Shown: piece after piece, positions 11,800 through 23,999 of the stretch
How positions within the stretch are numbered: the stretch's first letter is position 1
Layout: the number at the start of each line of letters is the position of its first letter
Origin: Maea johnstoni
Lineage: Eukaryota > Annelida > Polychaeta > Spionida > Magelonidae
Direction: 5' to 3'
DNA length: 64,000 nt
NCBI GenBank assembly: GCA_963942565.1
Contig: OZ012684.1
Span: forward strand, 70,298,169-70,362,168
Notes under the pieces: generated by a model
What the model was told of the DNA's origin: nothing
Databases searched by the model: none
Seen by the model: the letters and a program-made list of their open reading frames with translations, nothing else
Program-made: the position numbers and the translations under genes

Positions 11800-14056
11800 T
11801 TTACAAATATTTTGACTTTAATGTACAACCAGCTTTTCCGATTTTATTGGAGTACTAATTTTTTGTTTATTAGGTCGTCCATCTCTTTCAATAGCTTTTG
11901 GTCATAATTTAGACTTTTACGGAAGAATATACGACGATAAAAACATTTCTAAATCCATATACCAAACCAGCTTTAATATTCCTTTTGGTGAACGAATGAA
12001 GGGCCGCTTATTGAATTGGAAGTTACCATAGAAATATGATATATACCTCACTATTTATGACATAGGATAAATTAATAACTCATATTTGAGATCAAATGGT
12101 TTATGCACACGCTCAGCCTTTTAGATAAAAGCGCAACGACCTCTTCAGTTACAATATCCGGCTGATAGATTGGATCAAAGCTAAGAGTTGTATTTGCTCA
12201 CCTTTAACTAAGGTACAGCAATATAGATCTGTGTTATATTCGTGTGTGAAAACAAAACATAGTATGACATAAATGTACTCAGAAAGCATCTCTCCCATTC
12301 AGCATAGGAATCGCCGGCGTGTATGTATATTAAGTGCACAAGTATTGCTTGTCTGTGAAACAAATCTACTACACAACCCGTTCATGTAACATGATCACAC
12401 ATTTCTGTAACACACACTCAAAAGGTTTCATTTACATAAAGTAATGCATGCATTGTCGTTCATACATGTTGAAATAATAAGATAAATACTGCATTCGAAT
12501 CAAACTATTAGATGTATTACCATACAAATAAAATGTACATTTCACATCAATGAGAGTTACATAGAATATTCACCACTTCGTCTTATTAGGATATCGATGT
12601 AGTAAACATTTAGAGGATAAGATTATTGTGACACTGCAACATATACCACACTGGGTCAGAAAGCCTCAAAAATGGACACTTATCAATATGTCTAAGATGC
12701 CATGATGATTCCTTTGGATACTTGGGATATGCAGTCTATGAGATAAAACAGTTTTTTGATAAAAATAAATGACCTTACAATGACCTTGAACTATGAAAAA
12801 ACACAACATAATATTTTGGCCTTTTTTGCCAGCCATTTAGGAAGAGAAAATCAGAATTCTAAAATAATAGCATTGCCTTATCAATACTCAAGTTAATAGT
12901 TTCAAAAATATTCCTTTGAAAAGGGCATCTTCTTGCAAGTTTCCTTAAATCATGTGCATGTTGAATTTCACATTTTACGAATCCTATTCTTTTGATTCCC
13001 TTTTGAGCAGTTTCTTTGAATATATTCACACAGTGTAAGCACGTACTCTATGTTAGCTCATTCAATATTGGCAGTCCTATATGGTCCAGTAAACGAAATA
13101 TCGTCAAACATTTTTACAATTGGCTGGATATTTATAGACAATAGATTAAAATGACATCCACGACATACACACACTATACATGTTCTTTGGTTATACATAC
13201 TACATGTATCTTGGTTTGTATAGATTTGACGATCTTACATTTTGAACTGTCATTGTACCATTGATGCTAGATACGCGAAAGAGTGTCTAAAATGAATTGT
13301 TCTATGCAATTGCTAAAACTACAAATGGTTAGATAAAAGAACAAAATACAGGTTTATCCATACCAATCACATTTAAACTCATGACCTCTTTTTGTCCTTT
13401 GAGATTTCTTAGTGCAGACAGTACAACAGAAAATACCTTTTTTTTTCATGCAGATCATACTTACAGTAGTTAGAGCATAATCGGTAAGCCAACCGTACGT
13501 CATTGTGTCTCTTCCCATCTAACACTGCATCACACATAATTCAGTGCCATTTAGTGTATTTCCGTGCATAATTTGACTTAAATGCAGATTTGACTTAAAT
13601 ACAGCTTTACAGAAGGAAGTATACAAATACGAATTATATTTTGATAGTACTGATTGTTTGTTTATTAGGTTGTGCATCTCTTTCAATAGCTTTGGTCAAT
13701 TCCATTCCATTTAGAGGAGTATCATATAGTGTCTTCTAGTTGGGAAAGGTACCACAGACATCACTTCATGAAGTCACACATTTGTATAACGTCGTGAATT
13801 TAAACCATTCTAGGAGATTCAATGGGAATTGACCAGAGATCGCGCGATTGCTAGCAAGGTGTTTCAACAACAGGCTACGAAGAAAGCATCGTGAAATACA
13901 CAGTTTATAGTAATGTATGCAATATCTAATGCAAAATCGGGTAAAAATTTCAAACAAAATGGTGATCACTACGGATAATACATAATCATAAGAAGCGATT
14001 CCGACCTTATAACGAGATGTTAAACAATGTTCAGCAATATAGTTTATGCATGATTT
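11800..14056. other. Gene-free stretch downstream of the GPCR
   Basis: No gene is seen. A short motif close to TTTATTAGGTCGTCCATCTCTTTCAATAGC (split here for brevity: it spans 11868-11900) recurs at 13660-13692. It resembles the tail of SINE family B. The rest is AT-rich and likely includes the GPCR 3' UTR next to 14056. Confidence 0.5.
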
Positions 14057-15097
14057 CTAAGTGCCATGGTCAACATTTGTGGGATTTTTCATTTCCGTGT
14101 CGTTGTTAGAACGACTATTGCTAGCCGGACCTACGCGGTTTTCTTTACAGCAGGGTAAAAGTCCACTGCCGCATATCATGTCGGTTAACTCTTTGCGAAA
14201 AGTGGTGCCACTGACACTATAGAGCAAGAAATGTACTGCGTGGTTTATTCCTTGCAGGGTGGACGCAACGGTGTAGAAAAGACGCAGCTTTTGCTTTGTG
14301 TGGGGATCGCCATCTGTATTCCAGTAACGCCTGCCCAGAAAATAGACCATGACTGGAAGTGTGAAAATCAAAAATGAAAAACTCAATGTCAACAACATAA
14401 CTGTCATGTTGGTGACCTTGGCGTTGCTTTGCTGCTGTGCTTCGCGCTGTTTTTTAGCGAACTGTTTGTTGCTAGACAGCACTCGGGAGATGATTATGCA
14501 GTTACATACTATGAGCAAGATAAACGGCAGGATAGAACCGACCATGATATCTATCCATGGCCAAATATTATACACGAAGTTCGGGTCCCTCTTCGCGCAC
14601 TCGTTGATGACCGTTTTGTTGTTCCGAACGTACTCGGCTTTGTGGTAGGTCACGAAGAAATGCGAGGATACAATCGCGGAGACGGTTGTTATTGTTATGA
14701 CTGAAACGCACGAGGCAGTGCGCGTATTCAGACGTTTCACCTTAAAGGGAATACAGACGGCGATCAATCGCTGAAAAGTCACCGAGACGATTATCCAGGC
14801 AGACGTCCATTGGACGGTAACCTGCAAAAATCGCATCAGCTGGCAAAGAGTTATATTGGTATTCCGCAGAAAAATGTCCGTTAATCCAAGATACCAGTTA
14901 TGAAAAATCTCCAGATACAAAAACATCGTATCAACGACTGCTAGTGCGAGAAGAAATATGGACGCGGGCAACTTTCGCATATTTTTTCTGCACAGAACAA
15001 TAATAGTCAGTAGGTTTCCCAAGGTTCCGAGAAGAACTATAGGCATGCCAGCCACCAGTCGTATGTATTTTGCTGTCCTTTCTTCCGGATACTCCAT
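14057..15097 (-). CDS. Rhodopsin-class (class A) GPCR, orphan peptide-type
   Basis: A single-exon frame of 346 residues with seven membrane helices, so a cell-surface receptor expected to signal through G proteins. Helix 1 has the conserved GN (27-28) and helix 2 has LALAVVD (50-56). Cys85 and Cys167 can form the usual disulfide between helix 3 and loop 2. Helix 5 has Pro191 and helix 6 FTLP (245-248). N-glycosylation sequons lie at Asn81 and Asn160, and a Cys cluster (316-317) suits palmitoylation. The helix 3 E/DRY motif is FQR (108-110), and NPxxY is HFLLY (289-293). The second resembles the NFLLY seen in many invertebrate FMRFamide/TRH-receptor-like proteins, with His for Asn. The start ATG at 15097 places a short N-terminus before helix 1. 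The ligand cannot be told from sequence. Confidence 0.93.
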   Translation of the reverse strand: MEYPEERTAKYIRLVAGMPIVLLGTLGNLLTIIVLCRKNMRKLPASIFLLALAVVDTMFLYLEIFHNWYLGLTDIFLRNTNITLCQLMRFLQVTVQWTSAWIIVSVTFQRLIAVCIPFKVKRLNTRTASCVSVITITTVSAIVSSHFFVTYHKAEYVRNNKTVINECAKRDPNFVYNIWPWIDIMVGSILPFILLIVCNCIIISRVLSSNKQFAKKQREAQQQSNAKVTNMTVMLLTLSFSFLIFTLPVMVYFLGRRYWNTDGDPHTKQKLRLFYTVASTLQGINHAVHFLLYSVSGTTFRKELTDMICGSGLLPCCKENRVGPASNSRSNNDTEMKNPTNVDHGT

Positions 15098-15899
15098 GAT
15101 CTTTGTAGATGCTAACTTAGATCTGACTTCGTATATTGCAATACCACTTTTAGCTAACTAATTTACCTCACGATTTTATAGTCTGTCTTTAATGACTGAA
15201 CGTACGAAAGCAAGTTCGCGCCGTTCAACCCGTTGTTGGTATATATGTAGTCGCTGCATGTACATTATAGCCCTCAGATAAACATGAAAGTGTTGCCGAT
15301 GAAATATTGAACCATACTCGTCGCGTTTAGACACGCAGGCATGTGCGATACTTGACTAACACCGACCCGTCGTTTATAGATGATGGGAGACTCCGGCTAG
15401 TGCACACCTGCTCCAGTCGATGAAGCTATGTATATGATAACCTTACGTCATCAGACAAATCCCCATCGCGACGATGAAACCCACGACTGCGCATTACTTC
15501 ACAGTAACTTCACTCTTTCATGCCCATGCCCATGGTGGTCTCACAAACACGTCAATATTTTCTCCATTACGGCAAATCTGAGCAAATGTTTCATGTCCTT
15601 TGTTTTCACCCATAAATGCGTGTTGCGACAGGATGAAGTGACAGTTTTGGCGCACTATCAAGCGAAAGCGCAGTTGGGATAATATTTGAAGGAGATATAT
15701 TAACACACTGTCAACAACTTTCCTTAAAAAATGGAGACCTATTCTTAATTCCTAAGAAACTGCCAAGTGTAACAAATATCCAGGCGACAATTTTTCTTAG
15801 CAACAATAAACTGGGATTTGAGAATGATTTTACAAACTATTCGAAGGAGAGTTTTATGGATAAAGTTCCATTAAAATTTCTCCTTCAAATAAATTATAG
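15098..15899. other. 5' flank of the GPCR
   Basis: No other gene is seen. It would contain the receptor promoter, but I see no convincing TATA box or initiator. Short open frames here are unsupported. Confidence 0.4.
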
Positions 15900-15928
15900 A
15901 AGGAAGGAAGGAAGGAAGGAAGGAAGGA
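15900..15928. repeat. (GGAA)n microsatellite
   Basis: About seven GGAA units directly abut the tail end of a reverse-oriented SINE. On the SINE strand this is a (TTCC)n tail, as many SINEs have. Confidence 0.9.
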
Positions 15929-16184
15929 ATTAGGTTTACGTCGCTTTCAACAGCTTAGGTCATATCGCGACGAGATACAAACCCGGAACCGGGAAGAAAT
16001 TCCTTACTCTTCACGAATAGTTCCAGGGGGTCTTTCAGTTGCAGAAAGACCATAGACAGCCCTCCACAGCGCCGCACATTTATATAGCGACCAGGCCAAC
16101 CCGCTTATGGATCCAGCGGAGACTCGAACCTGCGAACTCACGCTTGGGAGCCAGGCATCTTAACCACTAGGCCACGGCGGATCC
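15929..16184 (-). mobile_element. tRNA-derived SINE, family B, full-length copy
   Basis: On the minus strand it begins GGATCCGCCGTGGCCTAGTG, a near-intact tRNA-like head of about 76 nt. It has TGGCCTAGTGG (box A) and GGTTCGAGTCT (box B), which are Pol III promoter elements. The body contains ATATAAATGTGCGGC and CCGGGTTTGTATCTCGTCGC blocks and ends in (TTCC)n. A second copy is at 23650-23900 and a tail fragment at 22805-22890. Confidence 0.85.
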
Positions 16185-16199
16185 AATAAACTATAGAGC

Positions 16200-16330
16200 T
16201 ATTGGTGGAAGCGACCACCTTAATCCACAACTTTTCCACGTGTTATACGACGATTTGAACTGGCAGGCTTGAGTAGTCATCTGACATTGCGAGCAATGCT
16301 CACGACCACTTGGCCATGGAGACTGCCCCA
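16200..16330 (-). mobile_element. tRNA-Ser-like SINE, family D
   Basis: On the minus strand it reads CCATGGCCAAGTGGTCGTGA (box A) and AGTTCAAATC (box B), with a longer spacing as in tRNAs with a long variable arm. It abuts the family B SINE. The acceptor stem does not pair well, so it is a SINE head rather than a tRNA gene. Confidence 0.5.
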
Positions 16331-18042
16331 TTTACTCAAGGTGAGATATAGGATTGATAGTGTCTATATAGTTTAGTCCTGTCTTACAATTGATATGTAC
16401 CTTAGGAAATCACCAAATGTCGATTCGTTTGTGATATAAATACTCCTCTCTACGGAGAAATAGGTTGTTATATAAGTTTGTTAGGAAGCGAATTATGTTT
16501 CTATATGATAAGCCTAACTCAGTTTGTAATGTTGATACAGTGAAGGAAATCGATTTGCTCTATATGGCTTTGGGCTACAGAGTATTACCCTTTCATTGTG
16601 TATTGCGTAACCTCTAAACTTCCTGTTATTTATGTAATACGTGTATGTTTGATTTATATATGATAACTATATGAAGTATAATTTGGTATCCTATCCGAAT
16701 ATACTCAATGAACAAACAAGTGCAAATACAAATACTTCTTTTGCCGACCAGATTTGCCGACCACACAATAGGAAACATGAATTCTATACCCCTTAGCCGT
16801 TACAATTGATATTGGCCGTATGCCAAATTTCCAATTAAGTATCTTTTCCTCTTGCATGGCTCTCCATCTAATATTTTGTAAATGCCACATCCAACGCTCT
16901 ATTCATTAAGCGCTTATATTGCAGACCACTTTGTCCTCGCAAGCTTAATTCAAAACATGAGATTCGTTCTTTTTCATCTGACATTACTACATAATGCTAG
17001 AACGGGAAATATGATAAAAAGCTGCGTGCAGTAAGATATTATCACAGCAGCATGTCCATGTGTACCAGACTTAATTAAAATGACGAGGTCTGTTATCCAA
17101 CACTACGAAATTACCTTTCTCATTCAGGTATGCATGCCCTAGGCGACACACAAGACCAAAACCACACGAGAAAATAACGGAGACTGCCAACCTCCCTTCC
17201 TGAAACGTGACTTGTGCATTACAATTTTTGTACTATCAAATATTATAGCAAATAAACGTATTTTAAATTAACTAAACAATTAGTGAGGTACACCGTAAAT
17301 AATTGAACATCGAATCCCTACCTACAATCGATTGGTATACCCATTTGTATAATCATACGACAAAAATAACAACAACAACAAAAATAAATAATTAAAAGAC
17401 TAATGGGTTACAGCGGAGGTGAATAACCGCATGAAGCATTAAACACGTTGATCTTTAGACGTACACGTTTTGTAGTTTGCCCTTGCTTTATAACTGTTGG
17501 GATATACAGCCCTTTCTATGTAATGGGATATTTGCATGTCTTAATTGCTCTATGCTCTATTACCTGAAAACATTTTATATCAATAGTTATACTGACTCTT
17601 AATATCAATACATGTATCTTTGTGTGTATATCTTTGTGTACATTTTTATGTAAATATAACTTATTAAAACGGATGATTGTCTATTGGATTTCCAGCAACC
17701 TGCAAGATTAGTGATGCAAAATAGATAAGTTGAGTCCTAAAATAATATACGGACACTTTGATTTATAGTTCCATTCTTCCGTTGCAAGGAAAAAATGTAT
17801 GTCTCGATCGAAGTCTACTACAGGTCCCAATGGTATATGACATCTACAGCAATAACTTCTAACTAAACAACTATTAGCTCCGGCGTTTCCAATAACCGCT
17901 GGCTTCTTTTAGGCTTAGACTGAGAAACGTTTATTCAGTTTATTATCGTTTGCATTAGGTCGTCATGTCACTGTCACTCGAATTGCACATTTCTCCGCGC
18001 ATTTGGAATTTCGTTTATAGTCACTTGTTCTGCTATAACCAT
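16331..18042. other. Gene-free stretch
   Basis: I see no gene, RNA gene or clear repeat here. The sequence is AT-rich and unique-looking. Confidence 0.6.
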
Positions 18043-18190
18043 TGTAGTGGCTAAATCGTGATTAGCCAGTGGTAGGCGATAGAGGAAACAGGAATAATCC
18101 TGATATTTCACCGAATGAAATCCCATGAGAGCAGTCATTGATAACGTCTTAGACCGCTCGGTTTTCAGGGCAAGCCCCTCGCCGCAGTGC
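18043..18190 (-). mobile_element. Decayed SINE, family A
   Basis: Reverse copy with GATTAGCCAGTGGTAGGCGATAGAGGAAAC at 18060-18089 and the tail-to-head order of family A, but with a large internal deletion. It ends with a TCTTAGACCGCTCGG block that matches the family head. Confidence 0.5.
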
Positions 18191-19580
18191 GAACGATGGG
18201 CTCTGTTATATCATTATGTTCACATGTAAATAATGCAGCAGAATGCATATACTATAGGACATTCACTCTCTACAGGAAGCCAATCCAATCAACGCGACTT
18301 GATTGATGACAAGAGCGATGATTAATGCAAGGCATCATGGGGTGCTAGCTGGCTTTATTGGTTTGTCTGTCATTTTTTTCATATTTTTATTTATTTTTGC
18401 ATCATAATAGCATTTGTATCCAACGATTGTAAGAAAAGGTAATTAATTAATTGAATCCTTTTGTGATTTGCCAAACATATATCCCGTCCTTCACTTAAGA
18501 GAGTATGATTTTTTCATGTCTTCATGCATAAAAAAACAAACATACAAAGTGTTTTCAAACGGCGCTCCTAACCACAATTCTTGCACATTTTTGTTTTGGT
18601 TTAAAATTTTGCTTATTCGAATTTTATGACCATTTTTCGCAATTTTTGTCTAAAATGAGAAAAGAGTCTACTCTTAACTTTTAGATTCCACATATTTTGA
18701 AAAATGTCACAGTTAAAAAAAATAGGAGATTCTTTCCTCCCAAATACTCTTTGCTATTTATATAGCAGATTTCAAGCAAATCCATTAACTTTTGATACAC
18801 ACAATGCTTGTTTAAGGCTGTGGTGCTGGTGACACACGCAAAACAACACATATCCTAGTTTAGCACTCCTGTCACCTTTCTAACAATTGTTATCCAATTC
18901 CTATTGTCTTGGTGTTTTAACTTTAAGTTTTCTTTAACTTAGCTGCTTGAGCTGACCTGGATAGGACCACAATTCATATTTTACAGTGTTTTACCTCAAA
19001 TGAGATTTTCTTGATCAATAAAGGGTACACTTGATTTGTAAATACCATGCATGTCTGCTCAATATAATAGAACATGGACAATTTGGAGTTCCTGCAAGAA
19101 AATACCTTACAGCACGCGATTTTGGTAGAAATTTTACTTACGAAATTAGGTTAACAAGGTAGAGACAGCAAACGTTTCCTGTATACATACAATAAGAATT
19201 TTAGAATATTACGTAAGTATACTTATATTGCCACTCCAGGCTAGATGGTGACTTTGGACAACGCAACGCTATAACATATCTCACACAAGGTTTTGTTCTC
19301 CCTCAGTTTTTTGGTTTAGTTCGAATTTGTATTACACTTTATAATTTGTTAATATATGCATTATAATTTATTGTTTCACTTATGCTTTTCGTATGTAATA
19401 CTGTATGATTTGTGTAACTGCCGTTATAGCAAATAAACATACTCCTTCGGAATATAACGTAGTAACTGTGGAAAACCACCGTCTGATCCCAGTTACTAGG
19501 AACCTTTATCATATGCTTTAAACGGTACTGGACACCCGATCCTTCTGCTGTGGTGAGACCGAGAGCAGTGCCCAATACAC
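18191..19580. other. Gene-free stretch
   Basis: No gene or structured repeat is seen. The sequence is AT-rich, and the open frames are short. Confidence 0.6.
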
Positions 19581-19581
19581 T

Positions 19582-19800
19582 AGGGGGCATCCCCTAATGG
19601 CCGAGCTGTAGGAATGTTCGCTTTCTCTCACCACTGCACGGGTTCGAATCCCGCCTGGGGCATGTGGGAAAGCTGCCAGTAAATTCGGGTTGGTCGTCGA
19701 TTTTTAGCCAGGTACTCCGATTTCCTATACCACTTGCAATTTGCTAGTCACGACATAGCTGCAACATGGCAGGTAAAGAGACAATAAAAGAAAATGTAAG
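19582..19800 (+). mobile_element. tRNA-derived SINE, family A-like, forward
   Basis: The head has TGGCCGAGCTGT (box A) and GGTTCGAATCCC (box B). The body has CATGTGGGAAAGCTGCCAGT and an AGGTACTCCGATTTCCTA block, and the tail is an AATAAAAGAAAA stretch. The head acceptor arms (GGGGCAT and its near-complement) pair partly. The 3' body shared with the other copies marks it as a SINE, not a tRNA gene. Confidence 0.7.
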
Positions 19801-20192
19801 CCCAAAGCACTAAGCCGCACGGCCATGGGGGGTAGGACCGCAAGCACAGGTACAGGAAACTACTTAATATAAAACGACGTTTGCCCGCTGCCGCATCTCT
19901 TATTTATTGAGTAAACATCTTTTTCTTGTGAGAAATGTAAACATTATGCTGTCAATAAAACTCATTTCCCCCTGACATCATTTGCACTGTTTTGGCATGC
20001 ACTTCCTGGAGACGGGAGATTCAGAAAAAAGGATGGCAAATACTCTCAGGAGGTGACGTCATGTTTTAGCAAATGGAAGGATCTATTGATTATGTTGTCT
20101 CTATGGAATTTCAATGATCATTGCGAATGTGGTTTTTTTCATGTAGGTGAAATACATTAGTTGACGAGAGTTTAGTGAAGAGTTAGAACATA

Positions 20193-20214
20193 GGGGGGGG
20201 GGGGGGGGGGGGGG
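20193..20214 (+). repeat. 22-base poly-G tract
   Basis: An uninterrupted run of G immediately before a SINE head. Similar tracts occur at 8255, 10201, 10848 and 54599. Confidence 0.95.
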
Positions 20215-20430
20215 CTGCCCACGGTGATGGCCGTGTGGTGTAAGTCGTTGCCTCTGTCCAGCTGTCCCTCACCACTACGCGCGTTCAAATCAGAGGCGAG
20301 GAACGTGGGACATGCAGTTAACAGTGACCTAGGTTTAGCAGTTTAGGCGGTGTTTTTCGCCGGGTAATCCGGTTTCTTACGTCACTTAAATATGGCTTTT
20401 CATGACCTAGCCGCATTATGGCAGAAAAGG
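20215..20430 (+). mobile_element. tRNA-derived SINE, family A, forward
   Basis: The head GATGGCCGTGTGGTGTAAGT and the GCGTTCAAATC box B are followed by TTTTTCGCCGGGTAATCCGG and a tail near GCAGAAAAGGTGACGATAAT. It matches 35310-35560 along its length, with more divergence. Confidence 0.7.
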
Positions 20431-20441
20431 TGACGATAATA

Positions 20442-20616
20442 CAGGCAATTCTGCTTAATCCGGACTGATGTGGATCCTAAATTTCTGTCCTGATTAGACA
20501 AAATCCCGATTATGCATATAGGAATTATGTGTGTAGAAAGGGACTGGGACCTTCCAATCTGTCCGGTTTAGACGAACATCTGGATAACACATGTCCGGAT
20601 CAAGCAGAGTTGCCTG
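20442..20616. mobile_element. pogo-like MITE with TA duplication
   Basis: A 175-bp element starting CAGGCAATTCTGCTTAATCC and ending in its inverse (CAGGCAACTCTGCTTGATCC in reverse complement), with TCCGGAC shared at the inner edge of both arms. It is flanked by TA on both sides (20440-20441 and 20617-20618). A TA target and CAG ends fit the Tc1/mariner-pogo group. It is non-coding. Confidence 0.85.
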
Positions 20617-21165
20617 TAGAAGTCCCAGATTCTGGTCAAATAAGGCCGGTCCTGGTAACGCCTCTAGTGCATCTAACTAATCTGGCATCTAGGTGCGAGT
20701 GAACTATGTACTTCTTGTTGATTACGTTGCCTTTTTGTTAAAAAAAAACGATGTCATAAAAGCATTATGCACAGAATACTGCCAACACCTTTTTGATTAC
20801 CCGACAGCTTTATATCATAAAATGCAACTGTGGAACTTTAATAAATTGGACACCGTTAATGCTTATTTTCCAGCAACGAACAAATTGAGCCTTCCAACTT
20901 GAAGACTTTTAATTTCGCAAACAAACTGCTGTTTAATTCATTTATAACATACATGAAACAGGACAAAACATATAGGCATAATATTCAAGAATACATAAAC
21001 ACGTGATTGGTACATCTACAACAAAATTGTATATCTTTGCCGATACTTTATTAGGGTTTTCATGAGTTTCTTCTCTTTCCTCTACTACCCTTGTTGAGAT
21101 AGTTCAAGGTATGGTACATTCCAAATGTTATAGAAGTAATCTATATTATTTGTTTAGGCTATGTA
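20617..21165. other. Gene-free stretch
   Basis: No gene is seen; one 69-residue open frame lacks any recognisable feature. Confidence 0.55.
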
Positions 21166-21169
21166 TTCT

Positions 21170-21440
21170 TCTATTTGCAATTATCGAAATGAAATATGCT
21201 TGACGTCCCAGGGAGGTATGTCTTCCTCGTTTGTCTTTTTTATACATGACCTGTTTTTATACATGATCTTCTTAATACCAAGTATTTTCTCTATGTCTTC
21301 AATTTTTAATTGTGGGTTGAAGTTTACCTTTAACCATTTTTCGACTGCGCTCCATACTTCGATTGATTTTAGGCACTCTGGGGTGCACCAATTTAAACTG
21401 AATGCACTTCAAGTATGCGCTCGAGGGAATCTTTCGTATA
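21170..21440 (-). mobile_element. Decayed LINE fragment (RT C-terminal region)
   Basis: On the minus strand, a frame includes the stretches PECLKSIEVWSAVEKWLKVN and LKIEDIEKILGIKKIMYKN. These resemble the region after the reverse transcriptase in non-LTR elements, with a hydrophobic/Trp pattern and an LLG-like motif. The frame is short and broken; only this internal piece is present. Confidence 0.5.
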
Positions 21441-22800
21441 ATTTCCTATGCATTTTCGATTATATGTACAGAAATAGTCATTAAGCTCATGGGACAAGTT
21501 ATTTTGTGTATTTTTAAAATTACTAATATCTTTACTCATGTGACATCTGTAGGTGTTTGAGCAACCGACTTGAAGACTTGTAACCGAAGCTCAGCTATTT
21601 GCAAAAGGAAATAGATTTGTAAGGCAGATCTACAAAGGAAGCTTTTAAATTAATCACAAACTCTTTAAATCAATAGAGTTTTATTTGCTATTGATTAACC
21701 TCCTCCATTTTTGATAATCAATGGCATCTGTAAACAGTATGCGTATTTTCATAGTTGCGCATTGTCGTTTTATTATACTAATCACAATACGAAAGAAAAT
21801 CGAACTTCGCCAACCGAAACAAAATATCTTCAAATTAGGTCACTCTCCAAGAAGCAAGAGAAAAGTAAACACTATCATGAATACCTGCCAATTTTAATCA
21901 CAACATACGTTGTCATTGCAACGCTGAAGTAAATATAGAGTACTTACAGATTGTAGGTGTCCTGTGGAAGGCTCTGGACCCAAGCAGGGAGAAAGCAAGA
22001 CAACTAAATTGTAGTGGTTTGAATTTCATTTTGAGTTATCAAAATAACATTATTCAGGACGATTCCATTTTATCCAGTGTCATACCACATATTTTGCTAA
22101 AACCTTACCGAATAGCAGTTTCATAGACGTAGGCCGTGACAAAATGTACAACAGATATTTTAGTTTACAATTGCTACATCTTTTTTAGGACCTCCGCATG
22201 TCCGCGATTTTGTAAAAGAAGGGTACTTTTTTGTACCCAGGTACGAAGTATGGGGAGGGGGGGGTGAAAAATCCCTTACAATCCACGAAATATACGCGGC
22301 TCTGACGCCGAGTGACTCCCGAAGTGACTGGGCTTCCGAGTTTGCTGCCGCCACTTGCTGCCGCTTACAGGCAGAGGATTATAAAATCTAAAGTTAAAAT
22401 ACGCGTTCCTGTTCATCCAATGTCAGTGTTTTGATAAAAGAAGGGGTGTTTATTTACTGGGAAAAGTCAGCGTTTTTTTAAATTAATATAAGGGTGCTTT
22501 TTTTGGCCAGAAATCAGTGCTTTAGGGGTATTTTAAAATTTTGATAACGAACGTATGCGCCCATCCCCCCTCTGTACCTGAGTGCCCCCCCTCCCCCCGG
22601 GGGTATAGTCAACGTGTGCATATGCATTTAAAATTTGGGGGTCTTCTGCCAATTTTAATTCATACAGGTAAATATGATGCACATTGTCATTGTTTTACTT
22701 GTAGTAGTGACCGCATTAGCAGTGGAGCATATCGATGATTATTTAGCCTCACCCAGTTCATTACTTCACCTCAGAGTAGGCTGTTAATGAGGGAATGTTA
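21441..22800. other. Gene-free stretch
   Basis: No supported gene. It contains a 10-base G run near 22255 and a C/G-rich patch around 22565-22605. No repeat structure is recognised. Confidence 0.5.
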
Positions 22801-22804
22801 AACA

Positions 22805-22890
22805 CAAAAGATGATGTTTACGTCTTTTTCAATAGCTAAGGTCATATCGCGACGAGATAGAATTCCGAAACGTTGAATCAAGAACAGAAC
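22805..22890 (-). mobile_element. SINE family B tail fragment
   Basis: The segment TTTACGTCTTTTTCAATAGC and GGTCATATCGCGACGAGATA match the same part of the full copy at 15929-16184. The tRNA-like head is missing. Confidence 0.65.
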
Positions 22891-23649
22891 AACGCAGGCT
22901 ATATGAGAAATGGTTTATTCGTTTCCAAACTTCACAAGACGTAGATGCATGTACTGTTAAGTATATATGTAGTACATGGATTGTCTGACATTTTTGAACA
23001 ATGAATTCATCAAATCTAGAAATATTTGAAAAATGTTAGTACCACTCTAAGTGAAATATATGTTTAAAAATATTGTCCAAGTTTTTTTTCTAGACAGATG
23101 TCCCACGTTTTGACAAAATGTCTAGTTCCTTCATGTACGAAATTATTTGAATGCTCTCACGAAAAACAATCAAATTCCATCTGTACAATATTGGTATAAA
23201 TCAATAGCCTCAGATACACCTTTGATGTTTGCATATATCTGTTCAGTCGGAACCGCAGTTATCGCCACTTTAAATACACATGCTCAAATGCGTCTACTGC
23301 TTCACATTGCCCTGAATACAACTCTTAGTGAGTAGTCATTTCTGTTTCAATGAAGACGTTCGCTGGTTTTACAATGATATATCCTACAGAAAATCGCCAC
23401 TAACCACACTCGTGCGCCATTTAATCCCTCACATATTAAATCATTCGTATGTACATAAAACCATAGCTTATGTTAATATAATTTTCTCCTAGAGATGTTA
23501 AACTCTGGTTAGAGTGCTGTTCATATTCGAGGCGATGGGAATGAGATATGGAAAGTATCCAGTAGATATATAGCGAAACGTATAGACGTTAGCTCTGGTG
23601 ACGCAGAGATGAGAGAAATACAGCTTGGCGTAACTGTCGATGGCTCTTG

Positions 23650-23900
23650 GAAGGATGGAAGGAACGGATTTTTACGTTGCTTTCAACAGCCAAGGACGAT
23701 GAGATAGAAACCCGGAACCAGGAAGATGTTCCTAAGGGGTCTTTCACTTGCGGAATGACCATTACGACAGCCCTCAACAACGCTGCATATTTATATAGCG
23801 ACCAGGCCAACTCGCTCATGGGTATCCAGCGGAGACTCGAACCTGCGAACTCACGCTTGGGGGCAAAGCATGGTCACCACTAGGCCACGACGGATCCCAC
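23650..23900 (-). mobile_element. tRNA-derived SINE, family B, second copy
   Basis: Co-linear with 15929-16184: a ggatcc-ended tRNA-like head near 23900, box B GGTTCGAGTCT, then TATATAAATATGCAGC and CCGGGTTTCTATCTCATCG, ending in a (TTCC)-like stretch at 23650. Differences are spread along the copy, suggesting an old insertion. Confidence 0.85.
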
Positions 23901-23999
23901 TCGATGGCTGTTGGAACGAGACCATAGCCTAGTAAGGTAAATAGCTTTTTGTCGAAGGGACGTATCACGTAGAATCTAATAAAGAACCTACGATATCTC

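Noticed and set aside
14349-14704. Plus-strand frames of 99 and 91 residues
   Set aside because: They are antisense shadows of the GPCR.
16109-16184. tRNA gene on the minus strand
   Set aside because: The head has good box A and B, but it is followed by a conserved SINE body and tail shared with another copy at 23650-23900, so it is a SINE.
19582-19660. tRNA gene on the plus strand
   Set aside because: It has box B GGTTCGAATCCC and partly paired arms, but the cloverleaf is poor and the downstream body matches other SINE copies.
21161-21484. 107-residue plus-strand protein
   Set aside because: The minus strand of the same region reads as a LINE fragment, which explains the frame better.
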